Assembly: GCF_017573465.1 (NCBI RefSeq)
Contig: NZ_JAGEPF010000049.1
Location: 1 to 64,000, forward strand
Direction: 5' to 3'
DNA from: Actinomadura violacea
Lineage (GTDB): Bacteria; Actinomycetota; Actinomycetes; Streptosporangiales; Streptosporangiaceae
DNA length: 64,000 bases
In this document: positions 33,432-41,687 of the stretch, in pieces
How positions within the stretch are numbered: position 1 is the first letter of the stretch
Layout: every line of letters begins with the position of its first letter
The notes under the pieces: generated by a model
What the model was told of the DNA's origin: nothing
What the model saw: the letters and a program-made list of their open reading frames with translations, nothing else
Databases searched by the model: none
Program-made: the position numbers and the translations under genes

Positions 33432-34400
33432 ATGACGACGACCGAGGCCGGTGGTGGGGTGTCCGTTCCGTCTCCGCGGGGTGGGGGCGGGCCCGTGGTG
33501 GAGGGTCCTGTGGTGGAGGGTCCTGTGGTGGTGGGGTCGCTGTCGCCGTCGCGGGCGGGCGATTTCATGACGTGTCCGTTGCTGTACCGGTTCCGGGTGA
33601 TCGATCGGCTTTCGGAGCGGCCGAGTCCGGCGGCGGCGCGGGGGACGCTGGTGCATGCGGTGCTGGAGCGGCTGTACGACCTGCCGGCGGGCGGACGGAC
33701 GGTGGGGGCGGCGCTGGAGTTGCTGGGTCCGCAGTGGGAGCGGCTGTTGTCGGCGGAGCCGGAGCTCGCGGGGCTGTTCGGGGAGGACGAGGCCGGGGAG
33801 GCGGAGCGGGCGGAGTGGCTTGCGCAGGCGGAGCGGATGGTGGAGCGGTATTTCACGCTGGAGGATCCGCGGCGGCTGGAGCCGGCGGAGCGTGAGCTGT
33901 TCGTGGAGACGGTGCTGGATTCGGGGTTGAAGCTGCGGGGGTACATCGACCGGGTGGACGTGGCGCCGTCGGGTGATGTGCGGATCGTGGACTACAAGAC
34001 GGGGACGGCGCCGCGGGCGGATTTCGAGGCGCGGGCGCTGTTCCAGATGAAGTTCTATGCGCTGGTGCTGTGGCGGTTGCATGGGCGGGTGCCGCGGTTG
34101 CTGCAGTTGATGTACCTGGGGAACGGCGAGGTGCTGCGGTACGAGCCGGAGGAGCGGGATCTGCGGGCGACGGAGCGGAAGGTGGAGGCTCTGTGGCAGG
34201 CGATCCGGCGGGCGATGGATTCGGGTGAGTGGCGGCCGCGGACGAGCCGGTTGTGCGACTGGTGCGATCACAAGGAGCGGTGCCCGGAGTTCGGGGGCAC
34301 TCCCCCGCCGTTGCCGGTGGTGCCGGTGCGGCGTCCGTCGCCGGCGGATCTGGAGGGTGCGGCGCAGGGCGGTGCGGCGCGCGAGCGCGATGATCTGTAG
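33432..34400 (+). CDS. RecB-like PD-(D/E)XK exonuclease with Fe-S cluster motif
   Basis: A 322-residue nuclease. The catalytic core is seen as RGTLVHAVLERLYD (His), GYIDRVDVAPSGDVRIVDYKTG (Asp and the DYK motif) and QMKFYALVLW. An early cysteine (FMTCPLLYRF) and a C-terminal C-x2-C-x5-C (LCDWCDHKERC) together give the four-cysteine [4Fe-4S] pattern known in AddB, Cas4 and related nucleases. The N-terminus has a short GPVVEG repeat from three 15-bp DNA units (33492-33536). The place next to trmI is conserved (Rv2119). No cas genes are nearby. Confidence 0.88.
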   Translation: MTTTEAGGGVSVPSPRGGGGPVVEGPVVEGPVVVGSLSPSRAGDFMTCPLLYRFRVIDRLSERPSPAAARGTLVHAVLERLYDLPAGGRTVGAALELLGPQWERLLSAEPELAGLFGEDEAGEAERAEWLAQAERMVERYFTLEDPRRLEPAERELFVETVLDSGLKLRGYIDRVDVAPSGDVRIVDYKTGTAPRADFEARALFQMKFYALVLWRLHGRVPRLLQLMYLGNGEVLRYEPEERDLRATERKVEALWQAIRRAMDSGEWRPRTSRLCDWCDHKERCPEFGGTPPPLPVVPVRRPSPADLEGAAQGGAARERDDL

Positions 34401-34547
34401 CGGTGTCCTCGGCCGTCCGGCGGGGAGGGTGCGGGGGCGCGGCCGCCGCGGGGCGTAGGGGCGGCGTGCGGGGTCATCCTTGGGGAGGATCGCGGATCCG
34501 CGTGCAGGAGGGGTTGCGACCTGCTGCGACCTCCTAGGGTGATAGTC

Positions 34548-35771
34548 GTGTCACCCCGCATCCGTGGTCTTCGTACCTTTCGTGCCTGGCTGCAGGCGCG
34601 TCCGCAGGCTGCGGACGCGTTGCTCGCGCTGGGGCTGCTGCTGGTGGGCCTGCCGCAGATGTATCTGCAGGACTTCCCGGAGGACGGCGACTACGGGGCG
34701 TTCCGGTCGCCGGACGCGGTGAACGGGCTGATCGTCGTGGTGGTGACGATGGCGCTGGTGTGGCGGCGCCGCAGTCCGCTGCCGGTGCTGCTGGTGATCG
34801 TGGCGGGTGAGATGTCGCTGACAGTGTGGGGGTATCCGCCGTCGGTGCCGGACGTGATGGCGTTCCTGATCGCGATCTACAGCCTGGCGGCGCACCGGGG
34901 GCTGGCGCAGAGCGCGCTGGGGGGCGTGGCGGGGTTCGTGTCGTTCCTGGTGTCGCTGGTGATGCTGCCGGTGGGGACGTCGCCGGTGGTGCTGGTGAGC
35001 GATTGCGCGCTGGTGGCGGGGGTGTGGGTGCTGGGCCGGAACCTGCGGTTGCGGCGGGCGTACTTCGCGGAGCTGGAGGATCGGGCGGCGCGGCTGGAGC
35101 GGGCGCGGGGGACGGATGCGCGGGCGGCGCGGATCGAGGAGCGGTCGCGGATCGCGCGGGAGCTGCACGACGTGGTGGCGCACCATGTGAGCGTGATGAC
35201 GGTGCAGGCGGGGGCGGCGCGGCGGATCATCGACCGGGATCCGGGGAGCGCGCGGGAGGCGATGTCGACGATCGAGGAGGTCGGGCGGACGGCGCTGAGC
35301 GAGATGCGGCGGATCGTGGGGGTGCTGCGGACGGAGCGGGACGCCGAGCAGGCGGGGCGGGAGCTGGCGCCGCAGCCGGGTCTGGGGGATCTCGGTGAGC
35401 TGCTGGACCATGTGCGGGAGACGGGGTTGTCGGTGCAGTTGTGGATCGAGGGCGAGGCGCGGACGCCGTCGCCGGGGGTGGACGTGGCGGCGTTCCGGTT
35501 GATCCAGGAGGCGTTGACGAACACGTTGAAGCATGCGGGGGCGCAGGCGCGGGCGTGGGTGCGGTTGTACTACTCGGATGCGGATCTGACGGTGGAGATC
35601 GAGGACGACGGGCGGGGGACGTCGACGATCGTGGCGGACGGGACGGACAATCCGGGGCATGGGCTGGTGGGGATGTACGAGCGGGTGGCGTTGTACGGGG
35701 GTGAGCTGCGGATCGGGCCGCGGGTGGGGGGCGGGTTCGGGGTGCGGGCGCGGTTCCCGCTGGAGGCGTGA
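34548..35771 (+). CDS. Sensor histidine kinase (NarL/DesK-type)
   Basis: A 407-residue kinase. Four to six membrane helices fill residues ~25-165. Next come a short coiled coil (RRAYFAELEDRAARLERARG) and a HisKA_3 box with the phospho-acceptor His in ARELHDVVAHHVSVMTVQAG. The HATPase domain has ALTNTLKHAGAQA (N box), IEDDGRGTS (G1) and GHGLVGMYERV (G2). No extracellular sensor domain is seen, so the signal may be in the membrane. GTG at 34548 lies seven bases after TAGGGT (leaderless); an in-frame GTG at 34539 is less likely. Partner regulator is 130 bp downstream. Confidence 0.92.
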   Translation: MSPRIRGLRTFRAWLQARPQAADALLALGLLLVGLPQMYLQDFPEDGDYGAFRSPDAVNGLIVVVVTMALVWRRRSPLPVLLVIVAGEMSLTVWGYPPSVPDVMAFLIAIYSLAAHRGLAQSALGGVAGFVSFLVSLVMLPVGTSPVVLVSDCALVAGVWVLGRNLRLRRAYFAELEDRAARLERARGTDARAARIEERSRIARELHDVVAHHVSVMTVQAGAARRIIDRDPGSAREAMSTIEEVGRTALSEMRRIVGVLRTERDAEQAGRELAPQPGLGDLGELLDHVRETGLSVQLWIEGEARTPSPGVDVAAFRLIQEALTNTLKHAGAQARAWVRLYYSDADLTVEIEDDGRGTSTIVADGTDNPGHGLVGMYERVALYGGELRIGPRVGGGFGVRARFPLEA

Positions 35772-35901
35772 CCGGTGGCCGGGTGCGGGGCGGGATGGGC
35801 GGGATCCGGGGCGGGGCGCTGCGGGCGCGGGGAGGGCATAGGGTGACGTTGGCCGGTGCGAGGCGAGGAGCGGGGACGATGGACGTGTGCGGGGTGGCCG
35901 G

Positions 35902-36582
35902 GTGAGCGCGGTGCGGGTGCTGCTCGTCGATGATCAGCCGCTGCTCCGTACGGGGTTCCGGCTGATCCTGGAGGCCGAGGCGGACATCGCGGTGGTCGGC
36001 GAGGCCGGGGACGGCGCGGCGGCGGTGGAGATGACGCGGTCGCTGCTGCCGGACGTGGTGCTGATGGACATCCGGATGCCGGGGGTCGACGGGATCGAGG
36101 CGACCCGGCGGATCATCCGGGAGGGTGCGGCGTCGCACGATCCGAAGGTGCTGATCCTGACGACGTTCGATCTGGACGAGTACGTGATCGAGGCGGTGCG
36201 GGCGGGGGCGAGCGGGTTCCTGCTGAAGGACTCGCCGCCGGAGGACCTGGTGCAGGCGATCCGGATCGTGGCGGAGGGCGACGCGATCGTCGCGCCGAGC
36301 GTGACGCGGCGGCTGCTGGACCGGTTCGCGACGCGGCTGCCGGCGGTGCGGGACGCGGCGCCGCCGCCGGGGCTGGACACGCTGACGGCGCGTGAGCGCG
36401 AGGTGCTGGCGCATGTGGCGCGGGGGCAGTCGAACGCGGAGATCGCCGCGGAGCTGGTGGTCAGCGAGACGACGGTGAAGACGCACGTGGGGAACGTGCT
36501 GGCGAAGCTGGGGTTGCGGGATCGGGTGCAGGCGGTGGTGTACGCCTATGAGACGGGGTTGAGCCGGCCCGGTCAGGGCTGA
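35902..36582 (+). CDS. NarL-type response regulator
   Basis: A 226-residue regulator. The receiver domain has DDQ, the phospho-accepting Asp in VVLMDIRMPG and Lys in LLKDSPPEDL. The LuxR-type helix-turn-helix (about 155-215) has LTAREREVLAHVARGQSNAEIAAELVVSETTVKTHV, indicated here by position. The GTG start follows GGGGTGG. It is paired with the upstream kinase. The ABC exporter genes further downstream are a reasonable target because this arrangement is common in antimicrobial-response systems, but nothing in the sequence proves it. Confidence 0.92.
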   Translation: MSAVRVLLVDDQPLLRTGFRLILEAEADIAVVGEAGDGAAAVEMTRSLLPDVVLMDIRMPGVDGIEATRRIIREGAASHDPKVLILTTFDLDEYVIEAVRAGASGFLLKDSPPEDLVQAIRIVAEGDAIVAPSVTRRLLDRFATRLPAVRDAAPPPGLDTLTAREREVLAHVARGQSNAEIAAELVVSETTVKTHVGNVLAKLGLRDRVQAVVYAYETGLSRPGQG

Positions 36583-36929
36583 CGCCGCGGGTGGGCGGGC
36601 CTCGGCCGGGGGTGGTTTCGGGTCGGGGTCGGGCGGCGCGTCCCTGAGGGTCGTTGTGGTGGTGTTCGTGCAGGTGGGGGCGTGGTTCGCGGGTTCGGGG
36701 CCAGGGGTCGCCCCTGACCGTCCCCCACCTTTGCCGGGTGCGGTCTACTCCGGTGGTACGAGCCCGGTGCCGTGTCTCATGCCACGGTTGGAGTGCTAAG
36801 TCCATTCCTGGGGTGCATCTGTGGGGGCCGCCGGACTTCTACTGTTCTGTGTGGTGGGCCGCCGGGGGGACGAGAACGCGGTCCGTCGCAGCTCGTTTCC
36901 ATCACATCCACTCACACAGGGGAGTTCAC
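36583..36929. other. Intergenic region upstream of the FtsX-type exporter (347 bp)
   Basis: No gene seen. It contains a nested hairpin at 36672-36730 (outer 9-bp arms AGGTGGGGG/CCCCCACCT, inner CAGGGG/CCCCTG), probably the terminator of the two-component operon. After it, 36735-36925 should hold the exporter promoter; the sequence becomes less GC-rich around 36790-36860 and 36895-36920. Confidence 0.55.
36672..36730. terminator. Nested hairpin after the response regulator
   Basis: AGGTGGGGG (36672-36680) pairs with CCCCCACCT (36722-36730); within the loop CAGGGG (36702-36707) pairs with CCCCTG (36711-36716). A T-containing tail (TTTG) follows. Confidence 0.5.
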
Positions 36930-37757
36930 GTGACGAACACCGCCCCATCGACCGCTGACGCGCACTCCGCGCCGGGGGCGGGCGACTTCGCCGCACGGGC
37001 CCACCAGATCGCGAAGGTCTACGGGCGCGGTGACGCCCAGGTGATCGCGCTGGACTCGGTGACCGTGGGGATCCCCCGCGGCCGGTTCACCGCGATCATG
37101 GGCCCGTCGGGTTCGGGGAAGTCCACGCTGATGCACTGCATGGCGGGGCTGGACTCGGTGGACTCCGGGCAGGTGTTCATCGGGGACACCGAGCTGACGG
37201 GGCTGAAGGACAAGCAGCTGACCCGGCTGCGCCGCGACAAGATCGGGTTCATCTTCCAGGCGTTCAACCTGGTGCCGACGCTGACGGCGCTGGAGAACAT
37301 CACGCTGCCGATGGACATCGCGGGCCGCAAGGCCGACAACGCGTGGCTGGACACGGTGATCGACACGGTGGGGCTGCGGCCGCGGCTGAAGCACCGTCCG
37401 TCGGAGCTGTCGGGCGGCCAGCAGCAGCGCGTCGCGTGCGCGCGGGCGCTGGCGTCCCGCCCGGAGATCATCTTCGCGGACGAGCCGACCGGGAACCTGG
37501 ACTCGCGGTCCGGCGCGGAGGTGCTGGGGTTCCTGCGCGACTCGGTGCGGCGGATGGGCCAGACGATCGTGATGGTGACGCACGACCCGTCCGCGGCGGC
37601 GTACGCCGACCAGGTGCTGTTCCTGTCGGACGGGCAGATCGTCGACACGATGACCTCCCCGACGGCCGAGCGGGTGCTGGAGCGGATGAAGGGCTTCGAG
37701 ACCGGGGGCCGCCCCGCCGCGCCGGGCGCGCAGGAGCCGGGGGTCGCGGCGCGATGA
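36930..37757 (+). CDS. ABC transporter ATP-binding protein (MacB/LolD type)
   Basis: A 275-residue ATPase. Walker A is MGPSGSGKST, the signature is LSGGQQQRVA, Walker B is IIFADEPTGNLD, the H-loop VTHDP. The LDS loop after Walker B and the length are typical of the MacB/LolD (type VII, mechanotransmission) family. GGGGAG lies five bases before the GTG start. It overlaps the permease gene by four bases, so both form one complex. Confidence 0.92.
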   Translation: MTNTAPSTADAHSAPGAGDFAARAHQIAKVYGRGDAQVIALDSVTVGIPRGRFTAIMGPSGSGKSTLMHCMAGLDSVDSGQVFIGDTELTGLKDKQLTRLRRDKIGFIFQAFNLVPTLTALENITLPMDIAGRKADNAWLDTVIDTVGLRPRLKHRPSELSGGQQQRVACARALASRPEIIFADEPTGNLDSRSGAEVLGFLRDSVRRMGQTIVMVTHDPSAAAYADQVLFLSDGQIVDTMTSPTAERVLERMKGFETGGRPAAPGAQEPGVAAR

Positions 37758-40249
37758 TGGGCAAGGTCACGCTCCGCAACCTGGCGGCGCACAAGATCAG
37801 GCTGGTGCTGACGGCCGTCGCGGTGATCCTCGGCGTGGCGTTCGTGGCCGGCACGCTGATCTTCACCGACAGCATGAACAAGCAGTTCGACGACCTGTTC
37901 AGCCGGGTCGGCAAGAACATCGCCGTGGACGTGCGGGCCAAGAAGGTCGTCGGCGGCGACGACGGGCAGTCGGCGCAGCCGGTGCCGGCGTCGGTCCTGA
38001 AGGCGCTGCGGGGCGTCGACGGGGTGAAGGACCCGCAGGGCAACGTGAACGGGTACGCCGCGGTCGTGGGCCGCGACGGGAAGATCGTCGGCGCGGGCGG
38101 GCAGGGCCCGCCGCAGATCGGCTCGAACTGGAACACCGACGGGTCTTTCGACCTGAAGGCGGGCCGCGCGCCGCGCGGCCCCGGCGAGGTGATCATCGAC
38201 GCGGGGACCGCGAAGAAGGGCCGGTTCTCGGTCGGTGACACGGTCGGGGTCGTGTCGTCGGGGGCGCCGCAGCGGATGCGGATCGTCGGGCTGATCGACA
38301 CCGGGAACCTGATGGGGGCGAGCGTCACCGCGTTCGACACCCCGACGGCGCAGCGGCTGATGCTGAAGCCCGGCTACTTCAGCGACATCGAGATGGGCTC
38401 CACGGGCCCGTCGGAGACGCAGCTGCGCGACCGGGTCGCGAAGGTGCTGCCGAACGGCGTGGAGGCCGTCACCGGCACCAAGATGCGCGACGAGAACAAG
38501 AGCGACGTCGCCCAGATCATGGGGTTCTTCCGCACGTTCCTGCTGGTGTTCGCGCTGATCTCGATCTTCGTCGGGGCGTTCATCATCTTCAACACGTTCT
38601 CGATGCTGGTGGCGCAGCGGACCCGGGAACTGGCGCTGCTGCGCGCGATCGGCGCGGCGCGCCCGCAGGTGACCCGGGCGGTGATCGGTGAGGCGGTCGC
38701 GGTCGGGTTCGTCGGGTCGACGCTGGGCCTGGCGGCCGGCGCGGGCCTGGCGGCGCTGCTGCAGGCGCAGATGGGCGACGCGGGGTCGGGCGGGCTGACG
38801 TTCACCGCGACCCCGGTGATCTGGTCGTACGTCGTCGGGATCGTCGTGACGGTGGTGTCGGCGTACTTCCCGGCGCGGCGCGCCGCGAAGGTCCCGCCGG
38901 TCGCGGCGATGCGCGACGACGTGGCGCTGCCGCAGCGGACGCTGCGGATCCGGGTGGCGCTCGGTTCGCTGCTGACGCTGGCCGGCGCGGGCCTCATCGC
39001 GGCGGGCCTGGCCGGCAACGGCGGGAACCCGGCGGTGCCGGTGGGCGCGGGCGCGTTCGCGGTGTTCATCGGGGTGGCGATGCTCGCGCCGGTGATCAGC
39101 GTCCCGGTGGTGAAGGTGCTGGGGTGGCCGTTCGCGCGGCTGATGGGCGCGCCGGGCCGGCTGGCGCGGCAGAACGCGCTGCGCAACCCGCGGCGCACCG
39201 CCGCGACGGCCGCCGCGCTGATGATCGGCCTGGCGCTGATCACGACCGTGAACGTGCTGGGCGCGACGATGCGCGCGTCGGTCGACGAGCAGGTGAACTC
39301 GCAGTTCGGCGCGGACTACCTGGTGCAGGCCACCGGCGGCGACATCACCGCCGACGCCGCGCAGCGGCTCAAGACGGTGCCGGGGGTGGAGTCGGTGTCG
39401 CCGACCTACGAGGGCACCGCGAAGATCGCGGGTCAGCGCGGCACGTACATGTCCGGCGACGTCGCGGTGATCGCCAAGGCGGCGCGGCTGAAGCTGGTGT
39501 CGGGCGGCACCTCCATCGGCGCGGACGGGCTGATGGTGAACGAGTCGACCGCCAAGGACAAGGGCTGGCACGTCGGGTCGACGGTGCCGGCGCTGTTCCC
39601 GGACGGGCGGACCGAGCAGCTGAGGGTCGCCGGGATCTTCGCCAAGAGCGACCTGATCGGCAGCCGGATCGTCGCGCAGCAGGTGTACCTGCGGCACACG
39701 GTGCGCCCGTCGATGGACGCGGTGCTGGTGAACGCGGTGAAGGCGGACGCGCCGACCAGGAAGGCGATCGAGTCGGCGCTGCACGCCTACCCGAACCTGA
39801 AGGTGGCGGACCAGTCGTCGCTGAAGAAGGACGCCCGCAAGCAGGTGGACGGGTTCGTGACGTTCCTGTCGATCCTGCTGGCGATGTCGGTGATCATCGC
39901 GGCGGTCGGGGTCGTCAACACGCTGGCGCTGTCGGTGATCGAGCGGACCCGGGAGATCGGGCTGCTGCGCGCGATCGGCATCAGCCGGCGGCAGCTGCGC
40001 CGGATGATCCGCGTCGAGTCGATCGTCATCGCGGTGTTCGGGGCGGTGCTCGGCATGGGCATCGGCGTGGCGTTCGGCGCGGCGCTGCAGAACGCGCTGA
40101 AGAGCCAGGGCCTCAGCGTGCTGGCGGTGCCGTACGGGACGCTGGGGGTGTACCTGGTGGTCGCCGCGGTGATCGGTGTGCTGGCGGCGCTGTGGCCGGC
40201 GTGGCGCGCCGGGCGGATGGATGTGCTGAAGGCCATCTCCACGGACTGA
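37754..40249 (+). CDS. FtsX/MacB-like ABC permease, duplicated form
   Basis: An 831-residue permease with two FtsX units. The first helix (LRNLAAHKIRLVLTAVAVILGVAFVAG) is followed by a large extracellular domain (~45-250), then three helices with TFSMLVAQRTRELALLRAIGA; a second extracellular domain (~480-680) is followed by three more with ALSVIERTREIGLLRAIGISRRQL. The paired 'RTRE(I/L)xLLRAIG' coupling motifs mark the ATPase contacts. Such systems export peptides or antibiotics or transmit mechanical force to envelope enzymes. The start is ATGATG overlapping the ATPase stop. Confidence 0.9.
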   Translation: MMGKVTLRNLAAHKIRLVLTAVAVILGVAFVAGTLIFTDSMNKQFDDLFSRVGKNIAVDVRAKKVVGGDDGQSAQPVPASVLKALRGVDGVKDPQGNVNGYAAVVGRDGKIVGAGGQGPPQIGSNWNTDGSFDLKAGRAPRGPGEVIIDAGTAKKGRFSVGDTVGVVSSGAPQRMRIVGLIDTGNLMGASVTAFDTPTAQRLMLKPGYFSDIEMGSTGPSETQLRDRVAKVLPNGVEAVTGTKMRDENKSDVAQIMGFFRTFLLVFALISIFVGAFIIFNTFSMLVAQRTRELALLRAIGAARPQVTRAVIGEAVAVGFVGSTLGLAAGAGLAALLQAQMGDAGSGGLTFTATPVIWSYVVGIVVTVVSAYFPARRAAKVPPVAAMRDDVALPQRTLRIRVALGSLLTLAGAGLIAAGLAGNGGNPAVPVGAGAFAVFIGVAMLAPVISVPVVKVLGWPFARLMGAPGRLARQNALRNPRRTAATAAALMIGLALITTVNVLGATMRASVDEQVNSQFGADYLVQATGGDITADAAQRLKTVPGVESVSPTYEGTAKIAGQRGTYMSGDVAVIAKAARLKLVSGGTSIGADGLMVNESTAKDKGWHVGSTVPALFPDGRTEQLRVAGIFAKSDLIGSRIVAQQVYLRHTVRPSMDAVLVNAVKADAPTRKAIESALHAYPNLKVADQSSLKKDARKQVDGFVTFLSILLAMSVIIAAVGVVNTLALSVIERTREIGLLRAIGISRRQLRRMIRVESIVIAVFGAVLGMGIGVAFGAALQNALKSQGLSVLAVPYGTLGVYLVVAAVIGVLAALWPAWRAGRMDVLKAISTD

Positions 40250-40266
40250 CCGGCGGCCTCCTCCTC

Positions 40267-40301
40267 GAAGCCCCGGCCCCCTCGATGGGGGCCGGGGCTT
40301 C
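40267..40301. terminator. Terminator hairpin, 15-bp stem (copy A)
   Basis: GAAGCCCCGGCCCCC (40267-40281) pairs perfectly with 40287-40301 across TCGAT. It closes the FtsX operon and is nearly the same sequence as the hairpin at 40429-40463. Confidence 0.75.
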
Positions 40302-40350
40302 CTCGTATGCGAAGGCTCCATGCTCTGGGCGGGCCCGGGCCCACGCCGGA

Positions 40351-40428
40351 GACGGCAGCGGGGACGGCAGCGGGAACGGCAGCGGGAACGGCAGCGGGAA
40401 CGGCAGCGGGAACGGCAGCGGGAACGGC
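40351..40428. repeat. 12-bp tandem repeat, 6.5 copies
   Basis: Units of (A/G)ACGGCAGCGGG run head to tail between two near-identical hairpins in the space separating convergent operons. All six full units are 12 bp; two start with G, four with A. Confidence 0.9.
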
Positions 40429-40463
40429 GAAGCCCCGGTCCCCCTGGAGGGGGCCGGGGCTTC
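40429..40463. terminator. Terminator hairpin (copy B)
   Basis: GAAGCCCCGG (40429-40438) pairs with CCGGGGCTTC (40454-40463), extended by a T-G pair and four C-G pairs. It serves the minus-strand Opp operon ending at 40506. Confidence 0.75.
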
Positions 40464-40505
40464 GGCGTGCGAGGCGGGCCCTTGCGGGGCCCGTCCCGTC
40501 GCGGC

Positions 40506-41687
40506 CTACTCGCCGGGCTCGGCGTCGGCCTCGGGGGCCGCGGCGCCGGGCGCCACCGCGGCCTTGGCGACCGCGTCGGTCGCCGACACCGTGGTGTTCT
40601 CCGGGAAGTGGCAGGCGGCCTGGTGGCCGTGGCTGAGCTCGATCAGCGGCGGCTCGACCTGCTTGCAGATGTCCTGCGCCTTCCAGCAGCGGGTGTGGAA
40701 CCGGCATGCGGGCGGCGGGTCCAGCGGGCTCGGCACGTCGCCCTGCAGCCGGATCCGCTCCCGGTTCCCGCGGTCGCTCGGGTCGGGGACCGGCACCGCC
40801 GACAGCAGCGCGTTGGTGTAGGGGTGCATCGGCCGCTCGTACAGGTCGTTGCGGTCCGCGATCTCGACGATCTTGCCGAGGTACATGACGGCGACCCGGT
40901 CGGAGATGTGCCGGACGACCGACAGGTCGTGCGCGATCACCACGTAGGTGAGGTCGAGCTCGTCCTGCAGGTCCTCCAGCAGGTTGACGACCTGCGCCTG
41001 CACCGACACGTCCAGCGCCGACACCGGCTCGTCCGCGACGATCAGCTTCGGCTTGAGCGCCAGCGTGCGGGCGATGCCGATGCGCTGGCGCTGGCCGCCG
41101 GAGAACTCGTGCGGGTACCGGTTGTAGTGCTCGGGGTTGAGGCCGACGAGCTCCAGGATCTCCTGGACGGCCTTCTTCACGCCGCTCTCGGTCGCGATGT
41201 TCTGCAGCCGGAACGGGGCCCCGACGATCGCGCCGACCGTCTTGCGCGGGTTCAGCGACGAGTACGGGTCCTGGAAGATCATCTGGAGGTCGCGGCGGAG
41301 CGGCCGCAGCCGCCCCTGGGACATCTTGGTGATGTCCTGCCCCTCGAAGGTGATCTTGCCGAAGCTGGGGTCCAGCAGCCGCATGATCATCCGGCCGGTG
41401 GTGGACTTGCCGCAGCCCGACTCCCCCACCAGGCCGAGGGTCTCGCCCTTGCGGACCGAGAACGACACGCCGTCGACGGCCTTCACCGCCGCGACCTGCC
41501 GGCGCAGCACCCCTGCGGTGACGGGGAAGTGCTTGCCGAGGCCGTCCACCTCCAGCAGCATCTCCCCGTCCCGGGCGGGACGGGCCGCTGCCGCGTCGGC
41601 GGAGGTCTCCGCGGCGCCGGGGACGGTGGTCCCCGGCGCGGCGGTCTCAGAAGTGCTCACAGTCTTGTTCCCACCCGTGCTCGTCAC
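40506..41687 (-). CDS. Oligopeptide ABC transporter ATPase, OppF-type (system 1)
   Basis: A 393-residue ATPase with Walker A GESGCGKST, signature EFSGGQRQRIGIA, Walker B LIVADEPVSALD and the C-terminal oligopeptide-family region with cysteines (ACRFHTRCWKAQDIC). Both ends carry Ala/Pro-rich extensions. The GTG chosen overlaps the OppD stop by four bases; an internal GTG nine codons on is possible. Last gene of the Opp-1 operon. Confidence 0.92.
   Translation of the reverse strand: MTSTGGNKTVSTSETAAPGTTVPGAAETSADAAAARPARDGEMLLEVDGLGKHFPVTAGVLRRQVAAVKAVDGVSFSVRKGETLGLVGESGCGKSTTGRMIMRLLDPSFGKITFEGQDITKMSQGRLRPLRRDLQMIFQDPYSSLNPRKTVGAIVGAPFRLQNIATESGVKKAVQEILELVGLNPEHYNRYPHEFSGGQRQRIGIARTLALKPKLIVADEPVSALDVSVQAQVVNLLEDLQDELDLTYVVIAHDLSVVRHISDRVAVMYLGKIVEIADRNDLYERPMHPYTNALLSAVPVPDPSDRGNRERIRLQGDVPSPLDPPPACRFHTRCWKAQDICKQVEPPLIELSHGHQAACHFPENTTVSATDAVAKAAVAPGAAAPEADAEPGE

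Noticed and set aside
33432..34400. RecB-like gene considered as Cas4
   Set aside because: No other cas genes or repeats occur in the window and the trmI neighbour matches the mycobacterial non-CRISPR homologue.
37019..40321. 1100-residue minus-strand open frame opposite the ABC exporter
   Set aside because: Arg/His/Gln/Pro-rich antisense frame without motifs; the plus-strand ATPase and permease are unambiguous.
40351..40428. Array considered as CRISPR-like
   Set aside because: Units are 12-bp direct repeats without spacers, so it is a minisatellite.
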